From the NCBI RefSeq assembly GCF_030418295.1, contig NZ_JAUHQA010000001.1:992001-1056000 (forward strand): a stretch of 64,000 nucleotides of DNA, given 5' to 3'. This document shows positions 26,331 through 33,872 of the stretch, in pieces. Under the pieces are notes generated by a model. It was given only the letters and a program-made list of their open reading frames with translations. It searched no databases and was not told where the DNA came from. Source of the stretch: Demequina muriae. Lineage in GTDB: Bacteria; Actinomycetota; Actinomycetes; Actinomycetales; Demequinaceae. The first letter of the stretch is position 1, and each line of letters starts with the position of its first letter. The position numbers and the translations under genes were made by a program.

Positions 26331-28412
26331 CTACCCCAATACCTCCGGCAGCGTGCGGTCCTCGCCGCGCACGTGCTGCGCGAGGAAGGCGAACACGGTC
26401 TCGTACCAGACGATCGCGTGCTGCGGCTTCAGGATCCAGTGGTTCTCGTCGGGGAAGTACAGGAACCGGTGGTCCATCGACCCGTCGGGCGCCGCAAAGT
26501 GCTCGGCGAGCTCGGCCCACAGCCGCAGACCCTCGCCGATCGGCACGCGGTAGTCCTTGTCGCCATGGATGACCAGCATGGGAGTCGAGATCTCGGCCAC
26601 CGAGTGATGAGGCGAGTGCTCCACCATCGCCTCGGGCGTGAAGATCGACTGCCAGTAGTCGGCGTGGTCGGTCGTCGGGCCGAACTGGTCGAGCGACCAC
26701 AGCGCCGCATGCGTGACGATCGCGTCGAACCGGTCGGTGTGGCCCGCGACCCAGTTGGCCATGTAGCCGCCGAAGGACCCGCCCATCGCGGCCGTGCGGG
26801 TCTCGTCGATCTCGGGTCGCGACTCGACGGCATCGGTGATGCTCAGCAGGTCCGTGTAAGGCTTGTGGCCCCAGCTGTTCCAGCCGCGCGCGATGAACTC
26901 GAGACCGTAGCCGGTGGACAGCGCCGGGTCGGGAAGCAGCACTGCGTAGCCCTGTGCCACCGCGAGCGCGGGGCTCCACCGCCACGACCACTGGTTCCAT
27001 GAGTTGAGCGGCCCGCCGTGGATCCACAGCAGCAGCGGGGCCGGGGATGCGGCCGATGCGCTCGGTGGGGTGAGCAGCCATCCGCGCACTCGGGTGCCAT
27101 CCTCGGCGGTGGCGTCCACATCGGTGAGCGTGGCGCTCACCTCAGGCGCGGGGGCCGGGTTGGCAAGACGGGTGACCGTGCCGTCGAAGGCGATCCGCAC
27201 GGGATGGGCCGGCTCGAGCATCGTGGCGCGCAGCGCGACCAGTCCGGCTCCGGTGCGATCCACGGCGACGGCGGAGTAGGCGGCGGCGTCGTGGGTGATC
27301 TGGGTGACCTCACCGGTCGTGACGTCGATCGAGAACACCGGGCAGCGGCCGTCGTGGTCCGCCGTGACGATCAGCGCGGAGCCGTCGGCGGAGAACGCGG
27401 TCGATGCGGCCCAGCGGTCCCAGTCGGCGGCGATCTCGCGAGCGCCGGAGCCGTCGAGATTCGCGATCCACAGCTCCTGGTCGGCGGGGCCGGCAGGCGT
27501 CGACTTGGCGCCACGCCCGTAGGCGAGGCTGGCGCCGTCGGGGCTGATGACGGGGCTCACGAAGTCGACCCCCTCCTCGTCGGCGAGCACGGTGTGGGCG
27601 CCGCTCGCCACGTCGATCGACACCAGGCGCGTGCGAGACGAGCGCCCCACGGGCACCGACAAGGCGGCGATGACGGTGCTGCCATCGGGGCTGACCGCGA
27701 CACCTCGGTGGTCGACGCTGAGCCCCGGCTGGGGCGTGAGATCGCGAGGGCGCGGCAGGGTCTCGGGGTACGGCGTCGGTGCGTCGCCATCGTCCTTCGC
27801 GACCGGGACCTCAGCGCGCGCGGCCTCGGCGGGCACGCCGTCGAGGTCCAGGGCGAGCAGGTGCGGCTCGGCCGGTCCCAGGTCGTGATCCCAATCACGG
27901 ATCGGATACGTGCTGTGCAGGATCGCGTTGACCTTGCCCTTGGTGCGGGCCGCCCGAATCCGCGCGTCGTCCTCGAGCGAAGACGCCGAGGGCATGAGGT
28001 GAGCTCCCAGAATGGCTGCGCGCGCATCGGCCGCGAGGGCCTCGATCCCCGAGACTCCCCCAGCGAGGCGGGAGATGCAGCGGGCTTCGCCGCCGTGGGC
28101 CGAGAGCAGCCACAGCTGCGACTTCTCATCGTCGCCATCAGCATCAGGCCGGGTCGACGTGAAGAGCACATCGCCCGTCGAGGTGAAGGCCGCGCCCGCC
28201 TCGCCCTTCGCGGAGCGGGTGAGGCGCACCGGGTCGCCAGTCGCACCGGCCGTGGCCGGCACCTCCCACAGCGCGCGCTCGTACGCGGTGGCGTCCTTGT
28301 TGAGGGTCGCGACGGTGAGCACGGTGCGGGCGCCATCCGGCGACAGCGCGAGGCCGTCGATGCGAGGAATGGCGATGAAGTCGGACAGGGAATCGTAGGA
28401 GTCAGTCACCAC
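26331..28412 (-). CDS. S9 family prolyl-oligopeptidase-type peptidase
   Basis: 693 residues. The first ~420 form a beta-propeller with repeated 'SPDG'-type turns (LALSPDGARTVL, VSPDGSTVI, FSADGSALI). The C-terminal ~270 residues are an alpha/beta hydrolase: oxyanion region LWIHGGPLNSWNQW, nucleophile GGSFGGYM (Ser about 546), acid Asp in HGDKDYRVP, and His in DENHWIL. No signal peptide, so it probably acts in the cytosol as an acylaminoacyl- or dipeptidyl-peptidase degrading short peptides. The start is one of two tandem GTG codons (28412 or 28409); GGAG upstream fits the second slightly better. It is 51 bases downstream of the ABC ATPase gene. Confidence 0.93.
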   Translation of the reverse strand: MVTDSYDSLSDFIAIPRIDGLALSPDGARTVLTVATLNKDATAYERALWEVPATAGATGDPVRLTRSAKGEAGAAFTSTGDVLFTSTRPDADGDDEKSQLWLLSAHGGEARCISRLAGGVSGIEALAADARAAILGAHLMPSASSLEDDARIRAARTKGKVNAILHSTYPIRDWDHDLGPAEPHLLALDLDGVPAEAARAEVPVAKDDGDAPTPYPETLPRPRDLTPQPGLSVDHRGVAVSPDGSTVIAALSVPVGRSSRTRLVSIDVASGAHTVLADEEGVDFVSPVISPDGASLAYGRGAKSTPAGPADQELWIANLDGSGAREIAADWDRWAASTAFSADGSALIVTADHDGRCPVFSIDVTTGEVTQITHDAAAYSAVAVDRTGAGLVALRATMLEPAHPVRIAFDGTVTRLANPAPAPEVSATLTDVDATAEDGTRVRGWLLTPPSASAASPAPLLLWIHGGPLNSWNQWSWRWSPALAVAQGYAVLLPDPALSTGYGLEFIARGWNSWGHKPYTDLLSITDAVESRPEIDETRTAAMGGSFGGYMANWVAGHTDRFDAIVTHAALWSLDQFGPTTDHADYWQSIFTPEAMVEHSPHHSVAEISTPMLVIHGDKDYRVPIGEGLRLWAELAEHFAAPDGSMDHRFLYFPDENHWILKPQHAIVWYETVFAFLAQHVRGEDRTLPEVLG

Positions 28413-28463
28413 TCCACCGTAATCGGCGCGCTCGGGTGCCTTGGACCGCCGGTCACGGACCGG

Positions 28464-30263
28464 TCAGGCCGGCAGGCGCTCGCGCGCGGTCATCACTTCC
28501 TCCAGCGTGGCGGGCACCTGGAGGATGCCGCCGCGGAGCCCGGCGATGCCCAGTGCGTCCCGCACCTGCTCCGTGGACGCCCCGATCACCCGCACCCGCG
28601 TGCCGGCGAGCGACACCAGAAGCCCGGCTTCGGACAATGCGCGGAACGCGGCCGGCCACTGCTCGACCTCGACCTCAAGGGCTCGAACGTCACCCACGAT
28701 GTCGTCTCGCGACCCGGCGGCGACGTCGCGACCCCGCGACATCAGCACCAGTCGGTCGCACTGCTCCGCCTCCTGCATGTAGTGCGTCGTGACGAGTACG
28801 CCGACGCCGCGGTCGGCGTGCTCGTGGATCACGTCCCACAGGCGCGCGCGCGAGAGCGGGTCGACGCCTGACGTGGGCTCGTCAAGCACCAGCAGCTCGG
28901 GCTCATGCCCCAGTGCTGCGGCGAACGCGAGTTGCCGTTGACCGCCCAGCCCGATCTGGCCCACGGTGCGGCCGCCCGCGCCCGTGAGCGCCTCGGGCAG
29001 CGCGGTACCGCGAGACCCGAACGCGGCATCCACGAAGTCGAGGTTCTCGCGCGCCGTGAGTGCGGCCCACAGGCCCAGACCTTGCGGCACGTATCCCTGG
29101 CGCGCGCGGGTGTGCCGCGACGGAACCTGTCCGAACAGCTCCAGCTCGCCCGCCGAGGCAGGCAGCAGGCCCAGGATCATCCGGATCAGCGTGGTCTTCC
29201 CGGCGCCGTTGGCGCCGAGCAGTCCCACGATCTCGCCGGGCAGCACCGTCAGCGACACGTCATCGACGGCCGTGAGGTCACCGAACCGCCGGCTGACGGC
29301 CGAAGCGCGGATGAGGGGGGCCGCGTCCGCGTCACCCGTCTGGCTGCGCGGCACGGCCGGCACCGAGGATGGCACGGCGCGGGGCGACCGGACGATGGAC
29401 GACGACGCCACGGGTGCGCCGGCCGGCGCGCTCTCCCCCGCGGCGACCGCCAGCTTCGCGAACGCAGCGGCGACCATCGCGTCCTCCAGATCCGCCACGG
29501 GGGCCTCGCCTGATGCTGGGGAATCTGGAGACCATTGGCGCCATGACGCGCCGCGCCGCCACGCGTACGCGAGCTCGGTAGGAGTGTCAGTCGTGGCCAC
29601 GTGGCCCGGAACAGCGGCTCGCACCTGTGCGGGAGTGCCCTCGATGAGCACGCGTCCGGCATCGAGGGCGAGCACGTGCGAGGCGCGCTCGGCCTCGTCC
29701 AGGTACGTGGTCGCCATCACCACGGCCGCGCCGTCTGCGGCGGCCTGGGAGATCATCCGCCACAGGTCGATGCGACTCACCGGGTCCACGCCGGTCGACG
29801 GCTCGTCCAGGATCAGCAGTTCGGGCCGATGGAGCATCGCAAGGGAGAACGCGAGCTTCTGACGCATGCCGCCAGACAGAGCGCCCGCCAGCCGAGCGGT
29901 CGCGCCAGCGAGTCCGCTGCCCTCGAGCAGGGCCGCGCGACGCTCGCGCAACGTCGCGCCGCGCACGCCGTATACCGCGCCCGCGAACGCGATGTTCTCG
30001 TCGACGGACAGGTCGCGCCACACCCCGGCGGCGGTGGGCATGAAGCCGATGCGCGCCAGGCCGGGCGCATGCACCTCGCCCTCCGCAGGCCGCAGTGCGC
30101 CAGCCAGAGCGCGCAGCGCCGTCGTCTTCCCGGCACCGTCGCCGCCCACCAGGGCACGTACTTCTCCACGTGTCGCCTGGAGCGTCACCTGGTCCAGTGC
30201 CACGTGGCGCCCGTAGCGGACGGTGACGGAGTCGAGGCCCCAGGTCCGCGCATCGGCCGTCAT
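28464..30263 (-). CDS. ABC exporter ATPase with two fused nucleotide-binding domains
   Basis: 599 residues containing two complete ATPase domains. Domain 1: Walker A GGDGAGKTTAL, signature LSGGMRQKLA, Walker B LLILDEPSTGVDP. Domain 2: Walker A GANGAGKTTLI, divergent signature GLGGQRQLA, Walker B LLVLDEPTSGVDP. The linker (about residues 240-310) is Ser/Ala/Pro-rich. This double-ATPase layout matches the YbhF/YhiH type that works with ABC-2 permeases of the YbhS/YhhJ kind. The permease gene overlaps it by four bases upstream, and a divergent TetR gene with operators flanks the operon, suggesting drug or lipid export under TetR control. Confidence 0.92.
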   Translation of the reverse strand: MTADARTWGLDSVTVRYGRHVALDQVTLQATRGEVRALVGGDGAGKTTALRALAGALRPAEGEVHAPGLARIGFMPTAAGVWRDLSVDENIAFAGAVYGVRGATLRERRAALLEGSGLAGATARLAGALSGGMRQKLAFSLAMLHRPELLILDEPSTGVDPVSRIDLWRMISQAAADGAAVVMATTYLDEAERASHVLALDAGRVLIEGTPAQVRAAVPGHVATTDTPTELAYAWRRGASWRQWSPDSPASGEAPVADLEDAMVAAAFAKLAVAAGESAPAGAPVASSSIVRSPRAVPSSVPAVPRSQTGDADAAPLIRASAVSRRFGDLTAVDDVSLTVLPGEIVGLLGANGAGKTTLIRMILGLLPASAGELELFGQVPSRHTRARQGYVPQGLGLWAALTARENLDFVDAAFGSRGTALPEALTGAGGRTVGQIGLGGQRQLAFAAALGHEPELLVLDEPTSGVDPLSRARLWDVIHEHADRGVGVLVTTHYMQEAEQCDRLVLMSRGRDVAAGSRDDIVGDVRALEVEVEQWPAAFRALSEAGLLVSLAGTRVRVIGASTEQVRDALGIAGLRGGILQVPATLEEVMTARERLPA

Positions 30264-31285
30264 GAGGCCCGCGCCTTCTGGTGCACGCGCGGCGCCAGGT
30301 CACGGCGGAACCGGAGAACGGCCGCGGTGAAGATCAATGCGGCCATGCCCAGCAGCACGGCGAAGACCGGCCACAGCGAGGTCAGCCCCGCGCCGCGGAG
30401 GAAGATGCCCTGGCTCATCTCCACGAAGTAGGTGAGCGGCAGACAGCGACCTATCCAGGCGATCACGGTGGGCATGGCGTCGAGCGGGAAGATGAAGCCG
30501 GAGAGCAGGATCTGCGGGAGCAGCATCATGATGGCGAGTTGGATCGCCTGCGCCTGGGTCTGCGACACGGTCGAGATCAGCACACCCAGCCCGAGCACCA
30601 CGAACAGGTACAGGCCAGCCCCCACAGCGAACAGCCAGGGATTGCCCGCGAAGGGGACGTCGAACAGCCACACGCCCACCAGGGTGACGATGAGCATGTC
30701 AATCGCCGCGAGGATGAAGTAGGGCGCGATCTTGCCCAAGATCACGTCCCAGGGCCTCAGGGGCATCACTGCGAGCTGCTCCAGAGTGCCGTTCTGGCGC
30801 TCCTTCACCAGGCCGATCGAGGTGATGATGGTGCCGATGAAGGTCAAGATCAGACCGATCAGCGCGGGCACCATGACCCACGAGGTGTCGAGGTCGGGGT
30901 TGAAGAGGATCTCGACCTCGACGGCGTCGCCCGCGCGGGCCAGGGCGGCGTCGGCGGACTGGGCGGCGAACAGGCTCGAGCCGTCGAGGTACGCGGTCGG
31001 GGGCTGCGTCGAGGTGTCGATCGCCAGGTCCACGACGTTGTCGCGCAGCAGCTGCCGGGGGTCGGCGTCGGGATCGTTGTCAGCGGCCACCGTGAAGATC
31101 TCGGGCAGCGCCCGCTCGATCTGGTCTGCTCGCTCGCCGGTCACAGCCGTGGGGATCTCGTCGACCGTGAAGTTGGCGGCGTAGCCGAAGACGATGAGCA
31201 GCACGATCGGCAGTGCGACCAGCATGGCCATGGTGCGCCGGTCGCGCCGAAGTTCGCGGAACTCCTTGAGAATCATGCCCTTCAT
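30260..31285 (-). CDS. ABC-2 type permease (YhhJ/YbhR-like)
   Basis: 341 residues: one N-terminal helix after a basic EFRELRRDRRTMA segment, a large outside loop of ~130 residues (NFTVDEIPTAV to NPDLDTSW), then five helices including LIGLILTFIGTIITSIGLVKERQNGTLEQLAVMPLR, the conserved ABC-2 'coupling' segment (E-R-x-x-G-T-L-E-Q-L). It forms the membrane part of an exporter with the fused ATPase encoded downstream (ATGA overlap). Many relatives need two permeases; only one is encoded here, so it probably forms a homodimer. First gene of the operon, 138 bases from the divergent TetR gene. Confidence 0.92.
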   Translation of the reverse strand: MKGMILKEFRELRRDRRTMAMLVALPIVLLIVFGYAANFTVDEIPTAVTGERADQIERALPEIFTVAADNDPDADPRQLLRDNVVDLAIDTSTQPPTAYLDGSSLFAAQSADAALARAGDAVEVEILFNPDLDTSWVMVPALIGLILTFIGTIITSIGLVKERQNGTLEQLAVMPLRPWDVILGKIAPYFILAAIDMLIVTLVGVWLFDVPFAGNPWLFAVGAGLYLFVVLGLGVLISTVSQTQAQAIQLAIMMLLPQILLSGFIFPLDAMPTVIAWIGRCLPLTYFVEMSQGIFLRGAGLTSLWPVFAVLLGMAALIFTAAVLRFRRDLAPRVHQKARAS

Positions 31286-31338
31286 CGGTGCCTCCTCGGC
31301 GTCATGCGCATGGCGGTGGCGGAGTCGCCCGCCTAAAC

Positions 31339-31352
31339 CGAATGTTCATTCG
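31339..31352. promoter_or_regulatory. TetR operator 1 (CGAATGTTCATTCG)
   Basis: A palindrome with six-base arms CGAATG/CATTCG around TT, 53 bases before the ABC permease start. An identical 14-mer is found at 31397-31410. The pair lies between the divergent TetR and ABC genes, the expected place for the repressor's binding sites. Confidence 0.88.
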
Positions 31353-31387
31353 CTTTCAGACTCCATCGTGGCGCGCGCGCACCGGAC

Positions 31388-31417
31388 TGTCAAGAACGAA
31401 TGTTCATTCGTTATGGT
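31388..31417 (+). promoter_or_regulatory. Promoter of the TetR gene, leaderless
   Basis: TGTCAA (31388-31393) and TATGGT (31412-31417) are 18 bases apart and read toward the TetR gene. The A of ATG 31424 is seven bases after the -10 box, so transcription would start at the start codon itself (a leaderless mRNA, common in actinomycetes). The spacer is filled by operator 2, so repressor binding would block polymerase directly. Confidence 0.55.
31395..31412. promoter_or_regulatory. TetR operator 2 (AACGAATG..CATTCGTT)
   Basis: An extended palindrome with eight-base arms AACGAATG (31395-31402) and CATTCGTT (31405-31412) around TT. Its core 14-mer is identical to operator 1, 58 bases away. It overlaps the TetR promoter and so probably mediates autorepression. 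Confidence 0.88.
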
Positions 31418-31423
31418 GGACCC

Positions 31424-32020
31424 ATGCCCCGTCGCTCACCCCAGCACCACGAGCAGCGCCGTGAGCAGGTGCTCGCGGCCGCGCTGCGCTGCTTCGCACG
31501 CGACGGCTTCCATGCAGCATCGATGGCGGACGTGATCGCGGCGGCCGGCGTCTCCGCAGGGACGGTCTACCGCTACTTCCCATCCAAGTCCGCGCTGGTG
31601 GTTGCCGCCGGCCGGGCCGTGTTCCTGCCCGCCTCCGCCCCGCTCACCGCGCTCGTCGCGTCCGGCAGGGTGGTGCGCCCCACGGAGGCGATGGGCGCGA
31701 TGTTCGCGGCGCTGCTGGAGAGGGCTCAGCGGGACAGCACCGACATGACCTCGCTGACCCTCGACGTGTGGGCCGAGTCGCAGCGCGATGCGGAGATTCG
31801 CGATGCCCTGCAACAGGTCTACGGAGGCATTCGCGCGGATCTGGGCGCGCTGGTGGCCCGCTGGCAGGAGGCCGGCCACATCCCCGCGAGCGAAGACACC
31901 GACGCACTGACGACTGCGCTCGCGGGCGTCATGCCAGGCCTGCTGCTCCAGCGGCGGATCTTCGGCGAGGTCGACGCCGCGGGCGCGCTCCGGGCACTGG
32001 GCGAGCGCACCGGGCTATAG
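31424..32020 (+). CDS. TetR-family repressor of the ABC exporter
   Basis: 198 residues from ATG 31424; an in-frame ATG at 31400 lies inside the operator/promoter and is not used. The N-terminal DNA-binding domain is clear: REQVLAAALRCFARDGFHAA, then MADVIAAAGVSAGTVYRYFP and SKSALVVAA. The C-terminal ligand-binding half contains MTSLTLDVWAESQRD, as in many TetR proteins next to ABC-2 exporters. It likely represses the exporter and itself through the two CGAATGTTCATTCG sites; the inducing ligand is unknown. Confidence 0.93.
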   Translation: MPRRSPQHHEQRREQVLAAALRCFARDGFHAASMADVIAAAGVSAGTVYRYFPSKSALVVAAGRAVFLPASAPLTALVASGRVVRPTEAMGAMFAALLERAQRDSTDMTSLTLDVWAESQRDAEIRDALQQVYGGIRADLGALVARWQEAGHIPASEDTDALTTALAGVMPGLLLQRRIFGEVDAAGALRALGERTGL

Positions 32021-32033
32021 CGCCGGGCTCACG

Positions 32034-32321
32034 TCAGCCCAGGAGCTCGGCGACCGCCCACCACACCGCGGCGACGGCTCCCAGGATCCCCAGCAGCACG
32101 AACACGTGGTTCGCCCACAGGTGGGAACGGCGGACGCTGGCGGCGACGGCGATCGACACTGCGATGATCGCGATCCCAATGAGCGAGGCGCGCAGATCGG
32201 GGCCGAGCCCGTCCTCGCCGCCGAAGCCGGGAAGAGTCGCATCTCCCATGAGCACCGCGACGATCAGCAGGAGGCCCACGGCCGTGCCCACACCGCCGAT
32301 GGTCCACGCCGTTGCCCTCAT
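32034..32321 (-). CDS. Small three-helix membrane protein
   Basis: 95 residues with three hydrophobic helices: VGTAVGLLLIVAVLMG, LIGIAIIAVSIAVAASV and HVFVLLGILGAVAAVWWAV, joined by a short polar loop (FGGEDGLGPDLRA) and a basic turn (RRSHLW). Its stop is 14 bases from the convergent TetR stop. No family is recognised. Confidence 0.65.
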   Translation of the reverse strand: MRATAWTIGGVGTAVGLLLIVAVLMGDATLPGFGGEDGLGPDLRASLIGIAIIAVSIAVAASVRRSHLWANHVFVLLGILGAVAAVWWAVAELLG

Positions 32322-32392
32322 GCGGCCAACCTAGACCCTGGGTGGGCCGGCTCTGCCGCACACGCCGTATCCGGGCGCGTTAGCATCGCCAT

Positions 32393-32839
32393 ATGTCTGA
32401 TTCGCGTCTTTCTCCCCGGATCCTCCGGGGCGCCCTGGCCGCGCTGCTCGCGGTCTCATTGAGCGCGTGCGGCTCGTCCGGCGGCGGCGAGGTCGTCGAC
32501 CTCGGCACCGGCAGCACCGGGTCGCCCGCGCCCATCCCCGCGTCAGGTGAGCCCACCGAGGGTCAGGCGATCATCGTGCCGACCTTCGCGTTCGAGTACG
32601 GCTACCAGATGATCGCCCCGACGGCGGCGGGAACCTACACGTTCGAGCTCACGAACGACGGCGACATGGAGCACGACCTGGTGATCGAGGGCGAGGGCGT
32701 GAGCGGCGGCACGGAGATCGTCGGCCCCGGCGAGTCCGACTCGTTCACCGTCGAGCTCGAGCCGGGCACCTACACCGTGTATTGCTCGGTGGGCACGCAC
32801 CGCTCGCAGGGCATGGAGGTCACCTTCACGGTGGGCTGA
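32393..32839 (+). CDS. Cupredoxin-like lipoprotein
   Basis: 148 residues. A signal peptide ends in the lipobox LSAC, so Cys27 would be lipidated and the protein anchored outside the membrane. A Ser/Gly/Pro linker precedes a single beta-sandwich domain. Type-1 copper ligands are visible: His in MEHDLVIEG and the C-terminal loop YCSVGTHRSQGM giving Cys, His and Met with standard spacing. It probably carries electrons or copper at the cell surface; no partner oxidase or copper gene is adjacent. The closely packed PAP2 gene is convergent (stops six bases apart). Confidence 0.9.
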   Translation: MSDSRLSPRILRGALAALLAVSLSACGSSGGGEVVDLGTGSTGSPAPIPASGEPTEGQAIIVPTFAFEYGYQMIAPTAAGTYTFELTNDGDMEHDLVIEGEGVSGGTEIVGPGESDSFTVELEPGTYTVYCSVGTHRSQGMEVTFTVG

Positions 32840-32845
32840 CCCTCG

Positions 32846-33553
32846 TCAGGGTGCGGCGCGCGCACCCGATGCGCGGCCTGCGTCCCGGAGGTCCAGCCAG
32901 CGATCGACGGCGACCACGAGGCCGAGCACCACGATCCCCACGCATGCGCCGGCCAGCACGTCCGAGAGGAAGTGGTAGCCCAGGTAGAGCCGAGTCCCAC
33001 CGACAAGGGCGATGAGCAGCACGGACCCGAGCACCCACCAGAGCGCGGCGCGCACGCCCCCGTGGCGGTGCCACAGCAGGTACCCCGTCACGAGCACCAG
33101 CGTCGCCGCTCCGGTGGTGTGACCCGACGGAAACGAGAAGGACGTCTCGTAGCCAGGGACCGTCTGGAAGCCCGCGTCGGGTCGCGCACGCGCCACGATC
33201 ATCTTCACGAGCATCGAGATCCCCGTGGCCAGCACCATCGAACCCGCCAGCAGCACGGGGTCGCGCCACGATCGCGTGCGCCACACCCAGAACGCGCAGC
33301 CGATCAGGATCAGGATGGGCAGCACCACCGGACCGAACGTCTCCGTGATCGCCGTCATCACGGTGGTCAGCCACTCGACCCGGTTGTCGACGAGCCATTC
33401 GATGAGCGGCTGGTCGACTGCCTCGATGATGTCGTTGTCGAGAACCTCGTCGAGCACTGCGACGAAGCCCCATGCCCCGACGGCGACGAGCAGCAGGCCG
33501 GGCACCACGGCGCGCGCCAGCGGGGGCAGTTTCATCCAGGCGTCACGGGTCAT
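32846..33553 (-). CDS. PAP2-superfamily membrane phosphatase
   Basis: 235 residues, six predicted helices. The three catalytic motifs of the superfamily are intact: KMIVARARP (KxxxxxxRP), FPSGHTTG (PSGH) and GTRLYLGYHFLSDVLAG (SRxxxxxHxxxD with Thr in place of Ser). It probably dephosphorylates a lipid such as undecaprenyl pyrophosphate or phosphatidic acid at the outer face of the membrane. Length matches bacterial BacA-unrelated UppP/PgpB-like enzymes. It is monocistronic; upstream is the repeat-rich spacer 33554-33872. Confidence 0.92.
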   Translation of the reverse strand: MTRDAWMKLPPLARAVVPGLLLVAVGAWGFVAVLDEVLDNDIIEAVDQPLIEWLVDNRVEWLTTVMTAITETFGPVVLPILILIGCAFWVWRTRSWRDPVLLAGSMVLATGISMLVKMIVARARPDAGFQTVPGYETSFSFPSGHTTGAATLVLVTGYLLWHRHGGVRAALWWVLGSVLLIALVGGTRLYLGYHFLSDVLAGACVGIVVLGLVVAVDRWLDLRDAGRASGARAAP

Positions 33554-33702
33554 CCGTTCAGCCTAAGCGGGCGTGGTGCCGTGGAGCACCCGGCCGTCTC
33601 CGCATCGGCCGTCTGTCTCGGCCCACGCCCACGCCCCGCACCTGGCCCCGCCCTTTCCGCCTTACCCCGCCTCTCCCCGCCCTACCCGCCTCTCCCCGCT
33701 CG

Positions 33703-33760
33703 GCAAGTGTCGAAAGGCGTGCAGCGTGGCGCCCAGATGTGCACGGATATCGACACTTGC
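33703..33760. repeat. 58-bp element with 11-bp terminal inverted repeats
   Basis: GCAAGTGTCGA (33703-33713) and TCGACACTTGC (33750-33760) are perfect inverted repeats around 36 bases. It is similar in scale to the other palindrome-ended elements of the window but has different termini. It directly abuts the G-rich tandem repeat. Confidence 0.7.
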
Positions 33761-33845
33761 GGGGGTTGGGCGGGGCGGGGGTTGGGCGGGGCGGGGGTTG
33801 GGCGGGGCGCGACGGAGGTTGGGCGGGGCGGGGGTCGGGCAGGGC
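33761..33845. repeat. G-rich 16-bp tandem repeat
   Basis: Three perfect copies of GGGGGTTGGGCGGGGC (33761-33776, 33777-33792, 33793-33808) followed by two degenerate copies to about 33845. The plus strand has many closely spaced G-runs of 3-5 and could form quadruplexes; copy number may vary by slippage. Confidence 0.85.
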
Positions 33846-33872
33846 GGAGTCGGGACCTGTGCCGACCAGTCG

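Larger units (their letters stand above)
33554..33872. other. 319-bp repeat-rich spacer
   Basis: No gene is supported. It contains a GGCCGATGCG motif in reverse (33601-33610), C-rich short repeats (ACCCCGCCTCTCCCCGCC-like, about 33664-33699), a 58-bp palindrome-ended element (33703-33760) and a G-rich 16-bp tandem repeat (33761-33845). Frames through it give only Pro/Arg or Gly/Arg low-complexity peptides. Confidence 0.75.

Noticed and set aside
33761-33845. CRISPR-like tandem repeat
   Set aside because: Units are 16 bases, contiguous and without spacers; no cas genes are near.
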